DNA of 64,000 nucleotides from Curtobacterium sp. MCLR17_036 (GTDB lineage Bacteria; Actinomycetota; Actinomycetes; Actinomycetales; Microbacteriaceae): the NCBI RefSeq assembly GCF_003234445.2, contig NZ_CP126269.1, forward strand, positions 558,001 through 622,000. The letters run 5' to 3'. The notes under the pieces are model-generated. The model had not been told where the DNA came from and did not search any database. It was given only the letters and a program-made list of their open reading frames with translations. Shown here one piece after another: positions 42,601 to 50,687 of this stretch. Positions within the stretch are counted from its first letter, which is position 1, and each line of letters opens with the position of its first letter. Made by a program: the position numbers and the translations under genes.

Positions 42601-42625
42601 GTCGCAGGTCACGACGACCGTCTGA
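39623..42625 (+). CDS. sbcC: Exonuclease SbcCD, ATPase subunit C
   Basis: 1000 residues. Walker A GPTGSGKST lies near 36, followed by long Ala/Arg/Asp/Glu coiled coils on both sides of the zinc hook DPCPVCGSTAHP (about 496). The ABC signature LSGGETFTVSLCLALGLAD is near 905 and Walker B TLFVDEGFGTLD near 937. It is the SMC-like partner of SbcD in hairpin removal, notable in a region full of long palindromes. The start is fixed by the one-base overlap with sbcD. Confidence 0.96.
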   Translation: MYLHRLDLRAIGPYPDLVSIDFAALAASGVFLLEGPTGSGKSTIIDAVVFALYGGLAGSDASSDRLHSQHADPAVEPFVELVFETGAGVFRVRRTPQYDRPKQRGTGTVKQQASAQLFRLAGPADVAGEPVSSRIPEIGLEITRAVGLDRAQFLQTVVLPQGEFARFLRSPGEDRRKLLQSLFGTQVYDRTADELAARRRAVQAEVDGADDRVRDALNRFAQAAGVDDADEAVVEPTVRSLRAASDAAEAERVAAAAAAVAAVAHEQQVTARIAARDRRAELLRRRTALDDDAPTVERARAAVADGERAARVAAVADGLDAARGRADDTATAADRLRDEHGLVDDAPDAVVQQRDTLTDDLAAVRHLVGVESSTAARRDAVADATATAERLAAQLVQLDTALDARPAERARIVEAARTAATTAADADPAAHEVARVRGLRDDLAARDRAAVRVADAERSVAAARVAATRALDAERALRERRIAGLAGELGAALTPGDPCPVCGSTAHPAVAVPQDDHPSIADVDAAAAATRRADQQLADAAAGLAVDRAEHQRLVGVVGALDEAGIDAMTAAAAERVRAARDAAELVLQHERQRAEHDTRTGVLERERNDLDARQRLTAATAVSDAERLDADLRTVQDARERLAPRLAPGSAVGPDDAPLPLAAVVDRLDVRLAGLRAVVEADERAAQAARTLAERRDEVARVLAAQGFDDVAGARAALLDADTAARHRAVVAAADAERAVVQAGLAEPAVVAAAADDAAQLDPDGAREARAGAEATLQDATRAAVSASDRADAVDRCAAELDRAVRARDDTSARSRAVVRLADVANGVSSVNPTGITLGTYVLMRRFEDVVAAANDRLRGMLGGRFTLETSDERESGSRSRRTGLALAVHDHTTDTVRDPRSLSGGETFTVSLCLALGLADVVQAEAGGVSLGTLFVDEGFGTLDPETLDDVIGQLSRLTAGGRQVGIVSHVEELKQRIPERIAVRRTAAGGSQVTTTV

Positions 42626-42730
42626 CGGGGGCGGGGCGCGGGGCGCGTCCCGCGGCGGCGCGCCCTGGCTCGCCCTGGTCCCGTCCTGCCCTGGCGCGCG
42701 GCGGTCCCGTCTCGCCTCGGTCTGCGGCGA

Positions 42731-42781
42731 GTGAGCAGAACACGCCGCGTGCGCTGGTCGCACCCGACATCGTCTGCTCAC
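42731..42781. repeat. GTGAGCAGA inverted repeat
   Basis: GTGAGCAGA (42731-42739) and TCTGCTCAC (42773-42781) are exact complements 33 bp apart, related to the perfect inverted repeat at 35202. They lie in the gap between sbcC and the sortase locus. Downstream, 42822-42857 is a degenerate (GAGCACC)n tandem tract. Confidence 0.75.
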
Positions 42782-42869
42782 TGGATGCCGCTCGGGCGCC
42801 GGCGCCGGGCGCCGAGTGCCGACCCCCGGGCACCGAGCACCGAGCACCGAGCACCGAGCGCCGCCGGTG

Positions 42870-43046
42870 TCAGGGCGTCGGCGTCGTCTCGACCGTGCCG
42901 TCCGGCGGCGGCAGGATGTCGGCGGCGATCCAGGGGAACACCCACGTGAACAGCACGTACACGATCGCGGCGAGCAGGACGATCAGCTCGAGCACCTTGA
43001 GGACGGTCGGTCCGGGCAGGAGCCGCCACACCAGCGGGAAGATCAT
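42870..43046 (-). CDS. Small single-span membrane protein encoded after sortase
   Basis: 58 residues with one strong hydrophobic helix (about 15-42, LKVLELIVLLAAIVYVLFTW) and a short Pro/Thr tail. ATG 43046 overlaps the sortase stop (ATGA), so it is translationally coupled. Small coupled membrane proteins are common beside class E sortases; the role is unknown. Confidence 0.75.
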   Translation of the reverse strand: MIFPLVWRLLPGPTVLKVLELIVLLAAIVYVLFTWVFPWIAADILPPPDGTVETTPTP

Positions 43047-43852
43047 CGGGCGGTCTCCGCGAGTTCCTTCGGGGTGCCCTCGGAGGCGGGCATCCAGTAG
43101 TCGAGCTTGGCGTGGGTGACGAAGCGTTCCGCGGCGGACCACATCGGGTGGCACGCGGTGAGGGTGAGCCAGCGGTCCTTCGCGGAGGGTTCGACGCCGG
43201 GCTTGTTCGGGACCGGTGCGATGGTCTCGATGTGGTCCGGGGTGACGATCTGGCTGCCGGTGACCTTGTAGACGTACCAGACGTCGAACTTCTGCTTCGC
43301 GTCGGTGACCCGGACCACGACGGAGTCGCCCTTCTGCAGCTCGGCGATCTGGTTGAGCGGCTTGCCGTAGGTGACACGGTGTCCGGCGACGGCGAAGTTG
43401 CCCGGGGCGCCGGGCATCGCGGTGTCCTGGTAGTGCCCGAGGCCGATGGTGTTCAGCACGCGTTCGCGGTCGGTGCCCTCGCCGATGGGGCGGTTGTAGT
43501 CCTTGCCGAAGCGGGGGATCTGCATGGTGCCGAACACGTCGGTGACGTCCGGCGGTTCGGCGAGGACGGGGGCGGTGCCGCGGTGTTCGGTGCCGACCTC
43601 GTCGGGGGTCTTCAGCTGGTCGAGGCCCTGCACGAGCTTGGTCTGCTCGTTGACGGCGACGACGTCCGTCCACCAGGCGGTCCACACCACGTACAGGCCG
43701 GTTCCGGCGCCGGCGATGATGAGCAGCTCGGCGATCAAGGACACGATCGCGCCGCCCACGGTCTGACGACGCCGTGCGGGTCGTCCGGAGCGTGCGCCGC
43801 GTGCGTCGTCCCGTGCGCTGCGGCGCGACGGCAGAGTGTCGTGTGCGGTCAC
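43043..43852 (-). CDS. Class E sortase
   Basis: 269 residues: a basic cytoplasmic head, a membrane helix (about 33-55) and an extracellular sortase domain with catalytic His in NFAVAGHRVTYG (about 153), Cys in WLTLTACHPMW (about 232) and Arg in AAERFVTH. This fits the actinobacterial class E type, which attaches or links surface proteins by a C-terminal LAxTG-like signal. No substrate with such a signal is seen in the window. GTG 43852 has CAGGAG about 6 nt upstream. Confidence 0.92.
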   Translation of the reverse strand: MTAHDTLPSRRSARDDARGARSGRPARRRQTVGGAIVSLIAELLIIAGAGTGLYVVWTAWWTDVVAVNEQTKLVQGLDQLKTPDEVGTEHRGTAPVLAEPPDVTDVFGTMQIPRFGKDYNRPIGEGTDRERVLNTIGLGHYQDTAMPGAPGNFAVAGHRVTYGKPLNQIAELQKGDSVVVRVTDAKQKFDVWYVYKVTGSQIVTPDHIETIAPVPNKPGVEPSAKDRWLTLTACHPMWSAAERFVTHAKLDYWMPASEGTPKELAETAR

Positions 43853-43945
43853 GGGGCTCCTGATCGGATGGTGGTCGGACAGGTCTATCAGATCACGGCG
43901 GCGGCCCGGTGACGACGTTCTCCACACCCCCGTTACGGTGAGGGC

Positions 43946-44464
43946 ATGGAGTACCGCACCCGGCCGTTCCGCCCGGACGACACCGAGTCGGTCGTCGCCC
44001 TCTGGGAGTCGTGCGGTCTCGTCCGTCCGTGGAACGACCCGCGCCGGGACATCGAGCGGAAGCGCACGGTGCAGCCCGAGCTGTTCCTCGTCGTCGAGCG
44101 AGCGGACACCGGGCCGGCCGATGCCGGACGACCGGCCAACAGCCCAGCGGACGCCGGGCGAGCGGACACCAGCCGAGCGGCCACCGCGCCGTCCGGGTCG
44201 ATGATCGTCGCCGCGGGCATGGCCGGGTTCGACGGGCACCGTGGCTGGGTGAACTACCTCGCCGTGCAGCCCGACCTGCAGGGGTCCGGGCTCGGTCGGG
44301 GCCTCATGGCGGAGTTCGAACGGCTGCTCACGGACCGGGGCTGCCCGAAGGTCAACCTGCAGGTGCGCGCGGGCAACGAGCAGGTCATCCGGTTCTACGA
44401 GTCCCTCGGCTACGCCCCCGACCACGCGGTGTCGCTCGGCAAGCGCCTCATCCCCGACGACTGA
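43946..44464 (+). CDS. GNAT family acetyltransferase (YpeA-like) with a low-complexity insert
   Basis: 172 residues. RPFRPDDTESVVALWESCGL and RPWNDPRRDIERK are typical of the YpeA group. The acetyl-CoA site is QPDLQGSGLGRGLMAEFE near 125 and NLQVRAGNEQVIRFYESLGY near 145. Residues 51-84 are an extra Ala/Asp/Gly/Arg stretch containing PADAGR twice, placed where most members have a short loop. ATG 43946 follows TACGGT (43934-43939) by 6 nt. Confidence 0.88.
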   Translation: MEYRTRPFRPDDTESVVALWESCGLVRPWNDPRRDIERKRTVQPELFLVVERADTGPADAGRPANSPADAGRADTSRAATAPSGSMIVAAGMAGFDGHRGWVNYLAVQPDLQGSGLGRGLMAEFERLLTDRGCPKVNLQVRAGNEQVIRFYESLGYAPDHAVSLGKRLIPDD

Positions 44465-44525
44465 CCCGTCCGGCGCCCGGCGCCCGCACGGCTCGCGCCC
44501 CGGCCCGCCCGGTACCCTGCTCGGC

Positions 44526-45695
44526 GTGAGCGTTCCCTACCACCGCCTGCCCCGCGTCGACGCACGCTGGAGGTGGTGGCGCCCCCTCGTCGCCCTCGCC
44601 TTCCTGGCTGGGTGGTACCTCGTCTCGCAGGTCCTCATCGCGGTCGCGTTCTTCGTGCCGATCGGGGCGACACAGGGTGCCCAGGGGCTCATCGACCTGC
44701 AGGACGACCTGGCCGGCGGGGCGCTCGACCCCACCGACCCGCTCATCCTGTCGCTCTCGCTCGTCTCGCTCGTGGTCCTGCTGCCGGGCATCCTGCTCGC
44801 GGTGCGGGTCGCCCGCGTCGGCTCGGCCGGCATCCTGTCCTCGGCGCGCTTCCGGGTGCGCTGGGCCTGGACGGCCTGGTGCCTGCTGCCGACGCTCGTC
44901 ATCGCGGCGATCATGTTCGTGGTGCAGACCGGCCTGTTCTGGGACGGCGGCATGATCACGACCGACGGTGGCTTCGCGTGGAACCACGACGCGATCGGAC
45001 AGTCGACCGTCTCCCTCGGCACGCTGACCCTGACGCTGGTGCTCGTCGTCGCGCTCGTGCCGTTCCAGGGCGCCGCCGAGGAGTACATCTTCCGCGGCTT
45101 CCTCATGCAGACCATCGGCTCGTGGATCCCGTGGCGGGTCGGCGGGACCGTCATCGCGGTCGCGGTCTCGACCGTCGTGTTCGCCGTGCTGCACATCCCG
45201 AACGGCTACAACATCTGGGGCATCCTGGACGTCGGTTCGTTCGGCCTCATCGCCGCGATCATCGTCCTGCGCACCGGCGGGCTCGAGGCGACCGTCCTGC
45301 AGCACGCCTTCAACAACATCATGATCTTCGTGCTCCAGGCGCCGGGCTGGTCCGGGATCGACCTGTCGTCCGACGACGCGAACGGCACCCCGGGCGGGTG
45401 GCTCGTCACCCTCGGCACGTCGCTCCTGTTCTGGGGCATGGTCGAACTGCTCGCGCGGTGGCGTCGACTCGACCGCCGCTTCGCGGGCGCCGAGTCGCCC
45501 CGCTTCCGTGGCCCCGTGCCGGTCTGGGCAGGCGGACGCACGTGGCTCCGGCCAGGAGGCACGGGCTGGCAGGCCGCGCCGGCCGGACCCGGCCAGGCGG
45601 TCACCGCCACCGCCCCTGCCGCGTCCGACGAGGACGGCACGGGCAGCGATCCCGTCGCTGTGGACAAGCCCCAGGGTGTCGCCGGTCGCCCGTAG
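44526..45695 (+). CDS. CPBP family intramembrane glutamic endopeptidase
   Basis: 389 residues, about eight hydrophobic helices and a Pro/Ala-rich cytoplasmic tail. The protease motifs are AAEEYIFRGFLMQ (EExxxR, near residue 182), FAVLHIPNG and LQHAFNN. Family members process membrane proteins or modify prenylated peptides; the target is unknown. GTG 44526 follows TACCCT (44513-44518) by 7 nt. It ends 9 bp before recQ. Confidence 0.9.
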   Translation: MSVPYHRLPRVDARWRWWRPLVALAFLAGWYLVSQVLIAVAFFVPIGATQGAQGLIDLQDDLAGGALDPTDPLILSLSLVSLVVLLPGILLAVRVARVGSAGILSSARFRVRWAWTAWCLLPTLVIAAIMFVVQTGLFWDGGMITTDGGFAWNHDAIGQSTVSLGTLTLTLVLVVALVPFQGAAEEYIFRGFLMQTIGSWIPWRVGGTVIAVAVSTVVFAVLHIPNGYNIWGILDVGSFGLIAAIIVLRTGGLEATVLQHAFNNIMIFVLQAPGWSGIDLSSDDANGTPGGWLVTLGTSLLFWGMVELLARWRRLDRRFAGAESPRFRGPVPVWAGGRTWLRPGGTGWQAAPAGPGQAVTATAPAASDEDGTGSDPVAVDKPQGVAGRP

Positions 45696-45704
45696 GCTCG
45701 TCCC

Positions 45705-47555
45705 ATGAGCACCACGCCCGCGCCCGCCGCCGTGTCTGCTTCCCGTGGCGCTGCACTCGACGTGCTGCACCGGGTCTGGGGGTACGACGACTTCCGCGGC
45801 GAGCAGGCCGCCATCATCGACCAGGTGGTGTCCGGTGGCGACGCCCTCGTGCTCATGCCGACCGGTGGCGGCAAGTCGCTCTGCTACCAGGTGCCCGCCC
45901 TCGTGCGCGACGGCGTCGGGGTCGTGGTGTCGCCGCTCATCGCGCTCATGCAGGACCAGGTCGACGCCCTCGCCGCGAACGGCGTGCGTGCCGCGTTCCT
46001 CAACTCGACGCAGGGTCCCGACGAGCGTGCCCGGGTCGAGCGCGCGGTCGTGCAGGGCGAGGTCGACATGCTCTACCTGGCGCCCGAGCGGCTCCGGCTC
46101 GAGTCCACCCGCGCGCTGCTCGACCGCGCCCGCGTCGCGCTGTTCGCCATCGACGAGGCGCACTGCGTCGCCCAGTGGGGGCACGACTTCCGGCCGGACT
46201 ACCTCGAACTCAGCGTCCTGCACGAGCGCTGGCCGACGGTGCCGCGCATCGCCCTGACCGCCACGGCGACCCCGCAGACCCACCGCGAGATCTCCGGGCG
46301 GCTCGGCCTCGACGACGCCGCGCACTTCGTCGCCGACTTCGACCGACCGAACATCCAGTACCGCATCGAACCGAAGACCGGTGCGTTGCAGCAGCTGCTG
46401 ACCTTCATCCGGACCGAGCACAGCGGCGACTCGGGCATCGTGTACTGCCTGTCCCGCAACTCGGTGGAGCGCACCGCCACGGCGCTCGCGGAGCAGGGCA
46501 TCCAGGCTCTGCCGTACCACGCCGGCCTCGACGCGCGGGTCCGTGCGCGCAACCAGTCGACCTTCCTGCGCGAGGACGGCATCGTCATGGTCGCCACCAT
46601 CGCGTTCGGCATGGGCATCGACAAGCCCGACGTCCGCTTCGTGGCGCACCTCGACCTGCCCAAGTCGGTCGAGGGCTACTACCAGGAGACCGGTCGCGCC
46701 GGGCGCGACGGACTGCCGTCGACGGCGTGGCTCGCCTACGGTCTCAACGACGTGGTGCAGCAGCGCCGCATGATCGACCAGTCCGACGGCGACGCCGCGC
46801 ACCGCCGGCAGCTCAGCGCCCACCTCGACGCCATGCTCAGCCTGTGCGAGACGATCGAGTGCCGTCGCGTGCGTCTGCTCGCCTACTTCGGGCAGGAGAG
46901 CACGGCGTGCGGCAACTGCGACACGTGCATCGCACCGCCTGAGTCGTGGGACGGCACCGTCCCCGCGCAGAAGCTCCTGTCCACCGTCGTCCGCCTCGAA
47001 CGTGAGCGCGGCCAGCGGTACGGCGTCGCGCACCTCGTCGACATCCTCGTCGGCAAGCAGTCGCCCCGCGTCCAAGAGCTCCGCCACGACTCCCTGGCGA
47101 CCTTCGGCATCGGGTCCGACCTTTCCGAAGGCGAGTGGCGCGCGGTCGCCCGGCAGTTGCTCGCCCAGGGCTACGCCGCGGTGTCGGGCGACGGCTTCGG
47201 CACCGTGGTCCTCAGTCCGACGAGTGCCGAGGTCCTGACCGGCAAGGTCCAGGTGCGGATGCGCCGCGACCCCGTGAAGGCCCCGCGCGCAGGCCGAAGC
47301 AGCCGGCGGACCGTCGTCACCGACATGCCGCAGGAAGCCGTCGGCCTGTTCGAGGCCCTGCGTGCCTGGCGTGCGGCACAGGCCCGTGAGCAGGGCGTGC
47401 CCGCCTACGTGGTCTTCAACGACGCCACGCTGCGCGGCATCGCCGCCGTCCGCCCGAGCGACGTCGACCAGCTCGCCGAGATCTCCGGCGTGGGTGCGGC
47501 GAAGCTCGAGCACTACGGACGCGCCGTGCTCGACGTCGTCGCCGCAGCGGACTGA
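45705..47555 (+). CDS. recQ: ATP-dependent DNA helicase RecQ
   Basis: 616 residues with the full RecQ order: Walker A LMPTGGGKSLCYQ (about 51), DEAH in FAIDEAHCVAQWGHDFRPDY (about 150), GRAGRDGLPS, the zinc-binding cysteines C-ETIEC-15 residues-CGNCDTC (about 384-413), the RQC winged helix and an HRDC domain near 540-616. It unwinds DNA in recombination repair. ATG 45705 follows TAGGCT (45693-45698) by 6 nt. Confidence 0.96.
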   Translation: MSTTPAPAAVSASRGAALDVLHRVWGYDDFRGEQAAIIDQVVSGGDALVLMPTGGGKSLCYQVPALVRDGVGVVVSPLIALMQDQVDALAANGVRAAFLNSTQGPDERARVERAVVQGEVDMLYLAPERLRLESTRALLDRARVALFAIDEAHCVAQWGHDFRPDYLELSVLHERWPTVPRIALTATATPQTHREISGRLGLDDAAHFVADFDRPNIQYRIEPKTGALQQLLTFIRTEHSGDSGIVYCLSRNSVERTATALAEQGIQALPYHAGLDARVRARNQSTFLREDGIVMVATIAFGMGIDKPDVRFVAHLDLPKSVEGYYQETGRAGRDGLPSTAWLAYGLNDVVQQRRMIDQSDGDAAHRRQLSAHLDAMLSLCETIECRRVRLLAYFGQESTACGNCDTCIAPPESWDGTVPAQKLLSTVVRLERERGQRYGVAHLVDILVGKQSPRVQELRHDSLATFGIGSDLSEGEWRAVARQLLAQGYAAVSGDGFGTVVLSPTSAEVLTGKVQVRMRRDPVKAPRAGRSSRRTVVTDMPQEAVGLFEALRAWRAAQAREQGVPAYVVFNDATLRGIAAVRPSDVDQLAEISGVGAAKLEHYGRAVLDVVAAAD

Positions 47556-47573
47556 CCTCGTCGGTCGCAGTCC

Positions 47574-47591
47574 ATGCCCGTCCGGGCATGT
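47574..47591. terminator. Hairpin terminator after recQ
   Basis: CATGCCCG-TC-CGGGCATG has perfect 8-bp arms and lies 19 bp past the recQ stop. TACACT (47611-47616) beyond it is the likely -10 of the acyltransferase gene. Confidence 0.65.
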
Positions 47592-47643
47592 GCCCCGGCG
47601 CAGGCTGATTACACTCGGAACCCCGCTGCCACGAGGAGGTCCG

Positions 47644-48393
47644 GTGTCCGGTTCGACGAAGTTCGCCACCGTGTTGAGCCGCGCCGTCGTGACGCCGCTG
47701 GCCCGCCTGCTCTGGCGCCCGCGGATCATCGGCCGCCGCAACGTCCCCCGCCGCGGTCCCGTCATCCTGGCGAGCAACCACCGCTCGTTCATCGACTCCC
47801 CGGCGATCACGCTCATGGCACCGCGCAAGGTCTCGTTCCTGGCGAAGCAGGAGTACTTCACCGGGACGGGGTTCCGCGGTGCGGTGTCGCGGTCGTTCTT
47901 CGGCGGCATCGGCGCGATCGGCGTGCAGCGCGGCGCGGGGGCGGCGGCACAGCAGGCACTCGACCTCGGCCTCGAGCGGCTGCGCGAGGGCGAGGCCTTC
48001 GCGATCTACCCGGAGGGCACGCGGTCCCTGGACGGCCGCCTGTACAAGGGCCGGACGGGCGTGGCCTGGCTCGCGCTGACGAGCGGCGCCCCCGTGGTGC
48101 CGGTCGCGCTCACCGGGACCGAGCACGTCCAACCCGTCGGCTCGCGCATGCCGAAGCTCGCGAAGGTCACGATCGAGTTCGGGGAGCCGCTCGACCTCTC
48201 CACGTTCGGCGAGGCGTCGTCCGGCCGCGCGCGGCGTCACGCGACCGACGCCGTGATGGCCGCGATCCAGGAGCTCAGCGGGCAGGAGCCGGCGAACGCC
48301 TACAACAACCCGCCGGCGACGACGATCGTCGAGCGGGTGCGGCGGGTGCTCCAGCCGGACGACCCGAACGTGGCCGCGGTCGACCCCGACTGA
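47644..48393 (+). CDS. PlsC-like lysophospholipid acyltransferase (1-acylglycerol-3-phosphate acyltransferase family)
   Basis: 249 residues. The acyltransferase motif appears as ASNHRSFIDSP (HxxxxD, near residue 45), with AIYPEGTRSLDGRLYKGRTG near 120 and VVPVALTGTEHV. It acylates lysophosphatidic acid or a related acceptor at the inner membrane. GTG 47644 has GAGGAGG 4 nt upstream, one of the strongest ribosome sites in the window. Confidence 0.92.
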   Translation: MSGSTKFATVLSRAVVTPLARLLWRPRIIGRRNVPRRGPVILASNHRSFIDSPAITLMAPRKVSFLAKQEYFTGTGFRGAVSRSFFGGIGAIGVQRGAGAAAQQALDLGLERLREGEAFAIYPEGTRSLDGRLYKGRTGVAWLALTSGAPVVPVALTGTEHVQPVGSRMPKLAKVTIEFGEPLDLSTFGEASSGRARRHATDAVMAAIQELSGQEPANAYNNPPATTIVERVRRVLQPDDPNVAAVDPD

Positions 48394-48413
48394 TCCCGAC
48401 CGCTGCTGCACTA

Positions 48414-48442
48414 TTGCACATCTGAAATATTACTGGTTGAAT
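48414..48442 (+). promoter_or_regulatory. AT-rich promoter candidate
   Basis: TTGCAC (48414-48419), 17 nt, then TTGAAT (48437-48442), within a stretch (CTGAAATATTACTGG) far richer in A/T than anything nearby. It would give a leader of about 65 nt for the gene at 48517 and the M23 peptidase gene after it. Confidence 0.5.
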
Positions 48443-48516
48443 GACGGGCGTGCCGATCGGCACACCTCCCGTCAGCGGCTCGCCCGATCCCGAGCCGCGC
48501 CCCTCGACCAGATCGG

Positions 48517-48864
48517 ATGGCCAGCAGCATGTCCTCCACCCCGCTCTTCGACTCGATCGCCCACCGGCACGACCACCCGCAGACGGGCGGTGCCCCGTCA
48601 CGGCCGCAGCCGGCTGCCGCGCCGACGTCGCCGCTCTCCGCCCCGGTTCGCGCCGGGGACTCGACGCTCGTCCCCGCAGCGCTCGTCGCGGCGATCGACG
48701 GCATCCCGGAGCGGGTGTCCTCGACCATCGCGACCGAGCTCACCGTCCGGCCCGAGCAACTCGTGCTCGTCGAGACCGTCGCCGATGCCATCACCCGCGC
48801 GATCGTCGACGCCGTCGTCACCGAGCTCGACCGGATCGCCAGCGACGGCGTCGTCCGCGTCTGA
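48517..48864 (+). CDS. Small protein of unknown function
   Basis: 115 residues: a disordered Pro/Ala/Ser head (1-50) and an amphipathic helical half (55-110) with VPAALVAAIDGIPERVSSTI and VETVADAITRAIVDAV. No family is recognised. ATG 48517 or 48529 may be the start; neither has a clear ribosome site. It precedes the M23 peptidase gene by 19 bp and is probably co-transcribed. Confidence 0.6.
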   Translation: MASSMSSTPLFDSIAHRHDHPQTGGAPSRPQPAAAPTSPLSAPVRAGDSTLVPAALVAAIDGIPERVSSTIATELTVRPEQLVLVETVADAITRAIVDAVVTELDRIASDGVVRV

Positions 48865-48883
48865 CCGCGGAGCCGACCGCACG

Positions 48884-49735
48884 ATGTCCACGACCCCCGA
48901 CGGCCTGCCGCTGCGCCCGCGCGGTGCCGAGCGGCGGGCCGCGAACAGGACCACGGCGTCCCCGGCCCGAGCTGCACGGCACCGGGTCCGGCGGGACGCC
49001 TCCCGAACCGCCGGGGTGGCGGTGTCCCCTCCCGTCACCCCGGCTTCCACCCCACCCGGGCGCAACGCGCCGGCTCCCGTGACGTCCTGCTTCCGCGGGC
49101 CGCTCCGGCGCACGCTCCCGGTCTCGGCTGCCGCCGCCCTCGCCTGCCTGTTCGTCACGGTCGGGTCCCCGCAGACCGCGGTGGCGGCCACCGACCAGCA
49201 GGCGCCCTCGATGCACCTCGTGCAGACCTTCGTCGCCGACGGTGCTGGCCGCACCAGTGCGGACCGCGACGGTTTCTCCGTCGTCGGTGCGCCCGGGGTC
49301 TCGGTCCGCTCCGCGCCGGGTGGGCCAGCGATCGCCGCACGCCCCACCGTCGGCACCGTCCCCGCGGCCGGCGGGTTCGGGTCGCGGTGGGTCGCCGGGT
49401 GCGCGGCCTGCTCGACGGTCCACCAGGGCATCGACTTCACGGCGCCCACGGGCACCACCGTGGTGGCCGCCCTGCCCGGTCACGTCGCGTCCGCCGGGCC
49501 GCTCGGCGGCTACGGCAACCAGGTCGTCGTGCAGCACGAGGACGGCCTGCAGACCCGCTACGGGCACCTGTCCGCGATCGACGTGCGCGCCGGCCAGCAG
49601 CTCGCCGCCGGCCAGCGGCTCGGCGCGGTCGGCAGCACCGGCGTCTCGACCGGTCCGCACCTGCACTTCGAGGTCATCGTCGCGGGCTCCCCGGTCGACC
49701 CGGCGGTCTGGTTGCGGGACCGCGGGCTGCTCTAG
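48884..49735 (+). CDS. M23 family metallopeptidase (secreted peptidoglycan endopeptidase-like)
   Basis: 283 residues. A long basic head (1-65) precedes a hydrophobic export helix (about 68-95, SAAAALACLFVTVG). The C-terminal LytM domain has the zinc ligands in STVHQGIDFTAP (HxxxD) and GPHLHFEV (HxH), with GYGNQVVVQHEDGLQTRYGH between. A Cys pair in VAGCAACSTV may form a disulfide. It probably trims cell-wall peptides. The head is unusually long, so the true start could be later. Confidence 0.88.
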   Translation: MSTTPDGLPLRPRGAERRAANRTTASPARAARHRVRRDASRTAGVAVSPPVTPASTPPGRNAPAPVTSCFRGPLRRTLPVSAAAALACLFVTVGSPQTAVAATDQQAPSMHLVQTFVADGAGRTSADRDGFSVVGAPGVSVRSAPGGPAIAARPTVGTVPAAGGFGSRWVAGCAACSTVHQGIDFTAPTGTTVVAALPGHVASAGPLGGYGNQVVVQHEDGLQTRYGHLSAIDVRAGQQLAAGQRLGAVGSTGVSTGPHLHFEVIVAGSPVDPAVWLRDRGLL

Positions 49736-49826
49736 CCCGCGACCGTTCGCCGAGCACCGCCCCGGTCCGGCGCGCGTACCGTCTGACCGGCCGTGGCACG
49801 AGCGTCGCGGCAGGACGGAGACGCAC

Positions 49827-50675
49827 GTGCGAGTGACGGTGTTGGGGACGGGAGCGATGGGGGCCGGGGTCGCGGGGTCGCTGCTCCGCGAGGGCCACGA
49901 GGTCACGGTCTGGAACCGGAGCGCGGACAAGGCCGCTCCGCTCGGCGACCGGGGAGCCGTCGTCGCCGACGACCCCGGCAGTGCCGTCGAGCGCGCCGAG
50001 GTCGTGCTGCTGACGCTCTTCGACACCGACGCGGTCGTCGACGTGCTCGAGCAGGCCGCCGGCGAGGCGCCGACCGACGCCGTGTGGGTGCAGTGCTCGA
50101 CGGTCGGGGTCGCCGGCACCGAGACGATCGTGCAGCTCGCCGCGAAGTACGGCATCACCCTGGTCGAGGCGATGATGCTCGGCACGAAGGCCCCGGCGGA
50201 GCAGGGCACGCTGACGATGCTCGCGGCGGGACCCTCGGACGTGCTCGACCGGGTCGACCCCGTGCTCGACGCCGTCGGCGCGAAGACGGTCCGTGCCGGG
50301 GATGCCGTCGGAGCCGGCACCGCACTGAAGCTCGCCGCGAACGCCTGGATCGCCTCCATCACCGCGGCCACCGGGCAGTCGCTCGCGGTCGCGCGGGGGC
50401 TCGGGTTGGATCCGGCGCTCTTCCTCGAGGCCATCGACGGCAGCGCGAGCGACTCGGCGTACGCCCACACGAAGGGTGCGGCGATGCTCGAGGGGGCGTT
50501 CCCGGCGCAGTTCGCGCTGGACGGGCTCCGGAAGGACATCGGGCTCATCACCGAGGCCGCGCGTGACGCCGGTGTCTCCACCACGGTGCTCGAGGCGCTC
50601 GGCCGCGTCTACGCGGACGCGAGTGCCGCGGGGCACGGCGGCGACGACATCGCGGCGGTCGGCACCGCGTTCTGA
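49827..50675 (+). CDS. NAD(P)-dependent oxidoreductase, 3-hydroxyisobutyrate dehydrogenase family
   Basis: 282 residues. The Rossmann turn VLGTGAMGAGVAGSLLREGH is at the N-terminus, VQCSTVG near 92 and the catalytic Lys in GTALKLAANAWIAS near 170, the hallmarks of beta-hydroxyacid dehydrogenases. The substrate is unknown. GTG 49827 has GGAG 6 nt upstream; GTG 49833 is an alternative. Confidence 0.92.
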   Translation: MRVTVLGTGAMGAGVAGSLLREGHEVTVWNRSADKAAPLGDRGAVVADDPGSAVERAEVVLLTLFDTDAVVDVLEQAAGEAPTDAVWVQCSTVGVAGTETIVQLAAKYGITLVEAMMLGTKAPAEQGTLTMLAAGPSDVLDRVDPVLDAVGAKTVRAGDAVGAGTALKLAANAWIASITAATGQSLAVARGLGLDPALFLEAIDGSASDSAYAHTKGAAMLEGAFPAQFALDGLRKDIGLITEAARDAGVSTTVLEALGRVYADASAAGHGGDDIAAVGTAF

Positions 50676-50687
50676 CCCGGGCCTCGC

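Noticed and set aside
44448-47909. A 1153-codon open frame antisense to the CPBP, recQ and acyltransferase genes
   Set aside because: It spans three well-identified genes on the other strand and its protein is Arg/Gly/Asp-rich without motifs. Long antisense frames are normal at this GC content.
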